Assembly: GCA_016781725.1 (NCBI GenBank)
Contig: JADDPU010000391.1
Coordinates: 1-9,042, forward strand
Source of the DNA: Rubrobacter sp.
GTDB taxonomy: Bacteria; Actinomycetota; Rubrobacteria; Rubrobacterales; Rubrobacteraceae
DNA: 9,042 nt
Reading direction: 5' to 3'
Part shown: in pieces, positions 5,335 through 9,042 of the stretch
Position numbering within the stretch: position 1 is the stretch's first letter
How the letters are laid out: each line of letters opens with the position of its first letter
The notes under the pieces: generated by a model
Seen by the model: the letters and a program-made list of their open reading frames with translations, nothing else
What the model was told of the DNA's origin: nothing
Databases searched by the model: none
Program-made: the position numbers and the translations under genes

Positions 5335-6060
5335 ATGACCGCAGCGAACCGTCGACCCGAGCAGCCCCGCGACGCCGACCACTGGGCGCGCTACGTCGAG
5401 ACGTTAAGAGTTACGGGCCTGCGGGAAGGAGCCGGCGCCCGCAACGTCGAGGGACGCCGGCCGATGAGCCCGCTGCAAGGCTTCGGCAAGATGTGGCAGA
5501 AGACCTTCAAGGTGCGCCTGGAGGGCGCCAAAGCGTCCCCGGCCGAGGTCGTCAGGACCTGGCGCGAGGGTTTCCCCGAGCTCTCGGGCATGGGAAAAGG
5601 CTTTCTGGTGCCGTCTGGAGGTCTCGTTCCCGGCGCGGTCGCGTTGCTTGGCGGCGGGCTCACCGGCGTCATGGTGCTCTACGCCGACGAGGAGTCCTTC
5701 ACGTACATGACCCCAGAGGGGCACCCGTTTTCGGGTTGGATCACCTTCAGCTCCCACGTCGCCGAGGACGGAACCACGGTGGCCCAGGCGCAGTTGCTCA
5801 TACGCGCCAACGACCCGCTCTGGGAGGCCATGATGCCCCTGGGGTTGCACAAGATGGAGGATATGACCTGGCAGAGGACCCTAAGGAGGGTCGCTGCCCA
5901 CTTCGGAGCCGACGGGAGAGTGGAAACGAAGGTGGTCTGCGTTGACCCCAAGCGGCAGTGGCGCCACTACAAGAACGTCCGCCACAATGTCCTGATCCGC
6001 TCGGCGCTGCACGCCCTGACCGCGCCCCTGCGGTGGCTGGGGCGCCGGCCCGGAGGCTGA
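5335..6060 (+). CDS. uncharacterised protein, DUF1990/SRPBCC-like, copy 1
   Basis: A 241-residue soluble protein with no signal peptide or clear membrane helix. I do not recognise a demonstrated function. The centre (about 112-160) reads VLYADEESFTYMTPEGHPFS, then GWITFSS and DGTTVAQAQLLIRANDP. This recalls the DUF1990/UPF0548 signature, in which a GH-x-x-(S/A)-G element precedes F-rich strands; the match is from memory and moderate. Other blocks shared with the next gene are LQGFGKMWQKTFKVRLEG (47-64), RTWREGFPEL (74-83), RRVAAHFG (184-191) and CVDPKRQW (202-209) with the following KNVRHN (213-218). An RBS-like AGGAG (5321-5325) precedes ATG 5335, 18 bp after the second STAS gene, so it probably belongs to the same transcript. 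It could bind a lipid or hydrophobic ligand if the SRPBCC-like fold is right; that is conjecture. Confidence 0.8.
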   Translation: MTAANRRPEQPRDADHWARYVETLRVTGLREGAGARNVEGRRPMSPLQGFGKMWQKTFKVRLEGAKASPAEVVRTWREGFPELSGMGKGFLVPSGGLVPGAVALLGGGLTGVMVLYADEESFTYMTPEGHPFSGWITFSSHVAEDGTTVAQAQLLIRANDPLWEAMMPLGLHKMEDMTWQRTLRRVAAHFGADGRVETKVVCVDPKRQWRHYKNVRHNVLIRSALHALTAPLRWLGRRPGG

Positions 6061-6090
6061 AGCCCAAGAAAGACACGAAGGGAGAAGACC

Positions 6091-6861
6091 ATGACCGAAG
6101 CAAGCCCGCCGCCCGAGGAGAAGGGCGAGAAGCAGCAACCCCGCGACGCGGCCTACTGGGCGAAGAGGGTCGAGAGGCTCGAGGTCTCCGCGGTCCCCGA
6201 CGGGGCCGCCAACGTCAACGTGCAAGGCCGGCGGGAGGTCGGGGCGCTGCAGGGCTTCGGGCAACTCTGGCAGAAGACCTACAGGGTACGCCTGACCGGT
6301 GTGGAGACCACACCAGAGGAGACCGTGCGTATCTGGAAGGAGCGCTTCCCCGAGTTCCAGCCTCCCAACAGCCGGTTCTACCCTTCGATGGCGGGCGTCG
6401 CGCCCGGCGAGGTCCTGTTCATAAGCGCCTCCGTCGGCGGCATGCCCGTCCACACGGGGGTGCGCGTGATCTACGCCGACGACGAATCTTTCACGGTGAT
6501 GACCCCGGAAGGCCACCCCGAGTCGGGCTGGAACACCTTCTCGGCCTACACCGACGAGGACGGAACCACTGTGGCCCAGATCCAATCGCTCGCCCGCGCC
6601 AACGACCCGATCTACGAGATCGGCTTCCGCATCGTCGGCGCCACGGAGCAGGAGCGCCTCTGGACGCACGTCCTCAAGTCGCTCTCGGCCCACTTCGGCG
6701 TGAACGAGCCGGTGACCCTGGAGAAGGCCTGCGTGGACCCGAAGGTCCAGTGGTCGGAGATGAAGAACCTCTGGCACAACGCGGGCGCCCGGTCGATGCT
6801 CTACACGATGGCGGGCCCGGGACGCTGGATGCGCGGCCTGATGCGGCGTCGGAGCACGTGA
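6091..6861 (+). CDS. uncharacterised protein, DUF1990/SRPBCC-like, copy 2
   Basis: A 256-residue soluble protein, clearly paralogous to the preceding gene: LQGFGQLWQKTYRVRLTG (53-70), RIWKERFPEF (80-89), IYADDESFTVMTPEGHPESG (127-146), DGTTVAQIQSLARANDP (157-173), SLSAHFG (197-203), CVDPKVQWSEMKNLWHN (214-230). It has a longer charged N-terminus (PPPEEKGEKQQ) and an insertion of about a dozen residues near 90-125 with a Gly-rich stretch. The GHPESG element is the closest match to DUF1990-type sequences. GGGAG (6080-6084) precedes ATG 6091 at good spacing, 30 bp after copy 1. Its stop overlaps the FAD oxidoreductase GTG start (GTGA, 6858-6861), which links the two products. Function is unknown; the conserved Cys214 and His229 also occur in copy 1 (Cys202 and His217) and are candidates for a functional site. 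Confidence 0.8.
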   Translation: MTEASPPPEEKGEKQQPRDAAYWAKRVERLEVSAVPDGAANVNVQGRREVGALQGFGQLWQKTYRVRLTGVETTPEETVRIWKERFPEFQPPNSRFYPSMAGVAPGEVLFISASVGGMPVHTGVRVIYADDESFTVMTPEGHPESGWNTFSAYTDEDGTTVAQIQSLARANDPIYEIGFRIVGATEQERLWTHVLKSLSAHFGVNEPVTLEKACVDPKVQWSEMKNLWHNAGARSMLYTMAGPGRWMRGLMRRRST

Positions 6862-8279
6862 CTGGCGTCTACGATGCGGTGGTCGTCGGCTCCGGGCCCA
6901 ACGGCCTCGCCGCCGCCGTGGAGCTGGCCCGCAACGGACGCCGGGTGGCCGTGCTCGAGGCCGAGGACACCATCGGCGGCGGCACCCGCTCGGCGGAGAT
7001 CACGCTCCCAGGTTTCGTCCACGACCTGGGCTCCGCCATCCACCCTCTCGGCTACGCCTCCCCGTTCTTCGGCCAGCTCCCGCTCGAGGAGCACGGCCTC
7101 GAGTGGGTCCATCCGCAGGCCCCGCTCGCCCACCCCTTCGACGACGGCACGGCCGTGGTCCTCGAGCGTTCGATCCCGGCTACCGCCGACTCTTTAGGCC
7201 CCGACGCTGGGACGTACCGCCGGCTGATGGAGCCCCTCGCCGCTGACACCGGCAGGATAGCCGGCCTCTTCGTCGGCCGTCTGCGCCTGCCGCGCCACCC
7301 GGTCGCGCTCGCGGCGGCGGGCGTCAGGTCGCTGCTGAGCGCCCGCGGGCAGGCTGAGGCCCTCTTTGAGGGCGAGAGGGCCCGCGGCCTCTTCGCCGGC
7401 AACGCGGGCCACTCTTTTTTGCCGCTCGAGAAGCCGCCGAGCGCCCTGTTCGGGTTGCTGCTCGGGACCTTGGGCCACGCCTTCGGTTGGCCCTTCCCCA
7501 AAGGAGGCTCGCAAAAGATAGCCGACGCGCTCGCTTCTTACCTCGTCTCCCTGGGGGGAGAGATCTACACGGATAGCCGGGTGGGCTCGGTGGAAGACGT
7601 GCCGCGGACCCGCGCGGTCCTCTTCGACGTCACCCCGCGCCAGCTCCTCGGCATCGCCGGGGAGCACTTCACCGAGCGCTACCGGAGCGGCCTCAAGCGC
7701 TACCGCTACGGCCCCGGCGTCTTCAAGGTGGACTTCGCCCTGGACGGCCCGGTCCCCTGGGAGGCCGAAGACTGCAAGCGCGCCGGCACCGTCCACCTCG
7801 GCGGCACGCTCGAGGACGTCGCCGCGGGGGAGAGCGCCGTCTCGCTCGGCGAGCACCCCGAGCGCCCGTTTGTCCTGCTCGCCCAGCAGAGCCTCTTCGA
7901 CCCGACGCGCGCCCCCGAGGGCAAGCACACAGTCTGGGCCTACTGCCACGTTCCCAACGGCTCGGAGGTCGACATGACAGAGAGGATAGAGGCGCAGATA
8001 GAGCGCTTCGCCCCCGGTTTCAGGGAGCGCATCCTGGCCAAGAGCGCGGTCGGTCCCGCGGACCTGGAGAGGGGAAACGCCAACCTGGTCGGCGGCGACA
8101 TCAACGGCGGGTACATGGACCTCAGGCAGCTCTTCACCCGCCCCATGCCTCGCCTCAACCCCTACTCGACGCCGGCGAAGGGCCTGTACATCTGCTCGTC
8201 CTCGGCGCCACCGGGCGGGGGGGTCCACGGCATGAGCGGATACCTCGCCGCCCGCGCCGCCCTGCGCTACATGACGTAA
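6858..8279 (+). CDS. FAD-dependent oxidoreductase, phytoene-desaturase-like (COG1233 type)
   Basis: A 473-residue flavoprotein. The N-terminal Rossmann dinucleotide fold has VVVGSGPNGLAAAVELARNG (8-27, GxGxxG), then VAVLEAED with Glu34 placed to bind the ribose, and GGGTRS (40-45). The core includes FPKGGSQKIADALASYL (213-229), typical of desaturase-like enzymes, and GPGVFKVDFALDGPVPW (285-301). The C-terminal FAD-binding segment is GLYICSSSAPPGGGVHGMSG (442-461). The family includes phytoene desaturases, retinol saturase and PYROXD2-like proteins; the substrate cannot be read from sequence, and no carotenoid genes are adjacent. The start is GTG 6858, with GGAG at 6851-6854, overlapping the previous stop as GTGA. 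The same frame is open much further upstream, but that part runs out of frame through the two preceding genes and is not coding. It is followed after 4 bp by the next membrane-protein gene. Confidence 0.9.
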   Translation: MTGVYDAVVVGSGPNGLAAAVELARNGRRVAVLEAEDTIGGGTRSAEITLPGFVHDLGSAIHPLGYASPFFGQLPLEEHGLEWVHPQAPLAHPFDDGTAVVLERSIPATADSLGPDAGTYRRLMEPLAADTGRIAGLFVGRLRLPRHPVALAAAGVRSLLSARGQAEALFEGERARGLFAGNAGHSFLPLEKPPSALFGLLLGTLGHAFGWPFPKGGSQKIADALASYLVSLGGEIYTDSRVGSVEDVPRTRAVLFDVTPRQLLGIAGEHFTERYRSGLKRYRYGPGVFKVDFALDGPVPWEAEDCKRAGTVHLGGTLEDVAAGESAVSLGEHPERPFVLLAQQSLFDPTRAPEGKHTVWAYCHVPNGSEVDMTERIEAQIERFAPGFRERILAKSAVGPADLERGNANLVGGDINGGYMDLRQLFTRPMPRLNPYSTPAKGLYICSSSAPPGGGVHGMSGYLAARAALRYMT

Positions 8280-8283
8280 CCGG

Positions 8284-9042
8284 ATGGAGGCCCCGACGGA
8301 GACGGAGAACAAAGCCGGCGGGAACACCGAGAACCACCGGGCTTCTTTCATCCTGCGCGGCCGCCCGCTACTCTTCGCGCGCGCGGCGTGGACAGCTTTA
8401 ACCCTGCTGACCGTAGGGCTTTTTGTCGTCGGTATTCCCCCGTACTTTGCGGAGCTACGAACCGTTTGCACGCGCGGCGCTGAGTTGTGCGCCGAGGACT
8501 GGCTTCTGACCCCAGATGCGGTGCGAGAGCTTCGGGCGCTCGGCCTCTCGACTGGCTTCTACGCCGCGTACAACGTCGCAGTGAGTAGCGTGTTTGCGCT
8601 GGTGTGGTGGGTGACCGGCGCGGCCATCTTCTGGCGCAGGTCGGGGGAGAGCATGGCGCTGTTGGCCTCGCTTATGCTCGTGACGTTCGGGATCTTCCAG
8701 GGCCCGGCAGAGGTCGTGGCGGATGCCTACCCCGTACTGAGGTTGCCCGGCCAACTCCTAGGATTGCTCGCCTTCGCGACGGTCATCCTCTTCCTCTACC
8801 TCTTCCCGGACGGGCGGTTCGTGCCACGCTGGACCATCGTTCCGGCGCTCGTGTGGATCGCGAACGATGCGGTCTCGATCCTCTTCCCGCACCTCCAAGA
8901 GCTCCGGTGGGTCGCCCCGGTGGGCTTTCTGGCCTTCTTCGTGCCAGGGGTCTGCGCCGTGGGAGCGCAGATCTACCGTTACCGTCGCACGCCCGATCCG
9001 GTGCAACGCCAGCAGAGCAAGTGGGTGGTCTTCGGGATCGCG
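8284..9042 (+). CDS. membrane input domain of a sensor protein (partial, 5' end)
   Basis: The frame is open for 253 codons to the window edge, so the C-terminus is missing. A polar N-terminus (1-27) is followed by membrane segments near 32-52, 94-117, 124-142, 157-174, 184-200 and 211-230. Between the first two is a loop of about 40 residues with two cysteines (Cys62, Cys69). FLYLFPDGRFVPRW (170-183) and QRQQSKWVVFG (241-251) parallel LFPDGRP and LQLKWVAYA in the genes at 133 and 1493, and from memory are typical of the front of sensor histidine kinases in Chloroflexota and Rubrobacter-like bacteria. A kinase or phosphatase domain may therefore follow beyond the window. ATG 8284 must be the start or very near it: the frame has TGA at 8272-8274 and no other upstream start codon. 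No Shine-Dalgarno is evident; translation may depend on coupling to the oxidoreductase stop 4 bp before. Confidence 0.8.
   Translation, partial: MEAPTETENKAGGNTENHRASFILRGRPLLFARAAWTALTLLTVGLFVVGIPPYFAELRTVCTRGAELCAEDWLLTPDAVRELRALGLSTGFYAAYNVAVSSVFALVWWVTGAAIFWRRSGESMALLASLMLVTFGIFQGPAEVVADAYPVLRLPGQLLGLLAFATVILFLYLFPDGRFVPRWTIVPALVWIANDAVSILFPHLQELRWVAPVGFLAFFVPGVCAVGAQIYRYRRTPDPVQRQQSKWVVFGIA

Noticed and set aside
5881..6777. Long antisense open frame opposite the second DUF1990-like gene
   Set aside because: Its composition mirrors the complement of real codons (rich in Gly, Arg, Val, Leu, His, Asp); no domain is seen, and the sense frame is supported by a paralog.
5958..6857. The oxidoreductase frame remains open about 900 bp upstream of its start, suggesting a large fusion protein
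   Set aside because: The upstream translation is Arg/Pro/Gly-rich, resembles no protein, and runs out of frame through two well-supported genes; the GxGxxG motif begins right after GTG 6858, which has its own ribosome binding site.
7194..8471. Long antisense open frame opposite the oxidoreductase
   Set aside because: Typical of GC-rich DNA with few stops; no recognisable motifs, and the opposite strand encodes a convincing flavoenzyme throughout.

Overview
The window is GC-rich, densely coded DNA with every supported gene on the + strand. Frequent ATA (Ile) and AGG (Arg) codons, together with the protein families present, suggest a deep-branching actinobacterium of the Rubrobacter type. That assignment is inference from codon use and remembered family resemblance; no marker gene is present. 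No tRNA, rRNA, CRISPR array, insertion sequence or phage gene was seen.

Layout. (1) Positions 1-2788 hold three tandem, related integral-membrane proteins: a C-terminal fragment cut by the window edge and two complete genes. Each ends in the same short cytoplasmic tail, which looks like the opening helix and strand of a GAF domain, and none carries a kinase or other output domain. (2) Positions 2847-5316 hold a partner-switching module: an RsbU-like PP2C phosphatase with a shortened GAF region, an RsbW-like ATP-binding kinase/anti-sigma factor, and two STAS-domain antagonists of the SpoIIAA/RsbV type. No sigma factor gene is visible. (3) Positions 5335-8279 hold two paralogous soluble proteins of unknown function, weakly resembling DUF1990/UPF0548, followed by a translationally coupled FAD-dependent oxidoreductase of the phytoene-desaturase-like family. 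(4) From 8284 to the window end is the N-terminal part of another multi-pass membrane sensor, of the type found at the front of sensor histidine kinases.

Likely logic. Membrane sensors probably feed the phosphatase. The phosphatase would dephosphorylate the STAS proteins, which would then sequester the RsbW-like kinase and release its unknown partner. Short gaps and start/stop overlaps (ATGA at 133, GTGA at 4016, a 20-bp overlap at 4494, GTGA at 6858, a 4-bp gap at 8280) suggest one or a few long transcripts. The best candidate internal promoter lies just upstream of the phosphatase gene, where a perfect AT-rich 12-bp tandem repeat precedes a TAGAAT hexamer. The points most worth following are the apparent split of a GAF domain between the membrane proteins and the phosphatase, and the coupling of the uncharacterised paralog pair to an FAD oxidoreductase beside a stress-signalling module.
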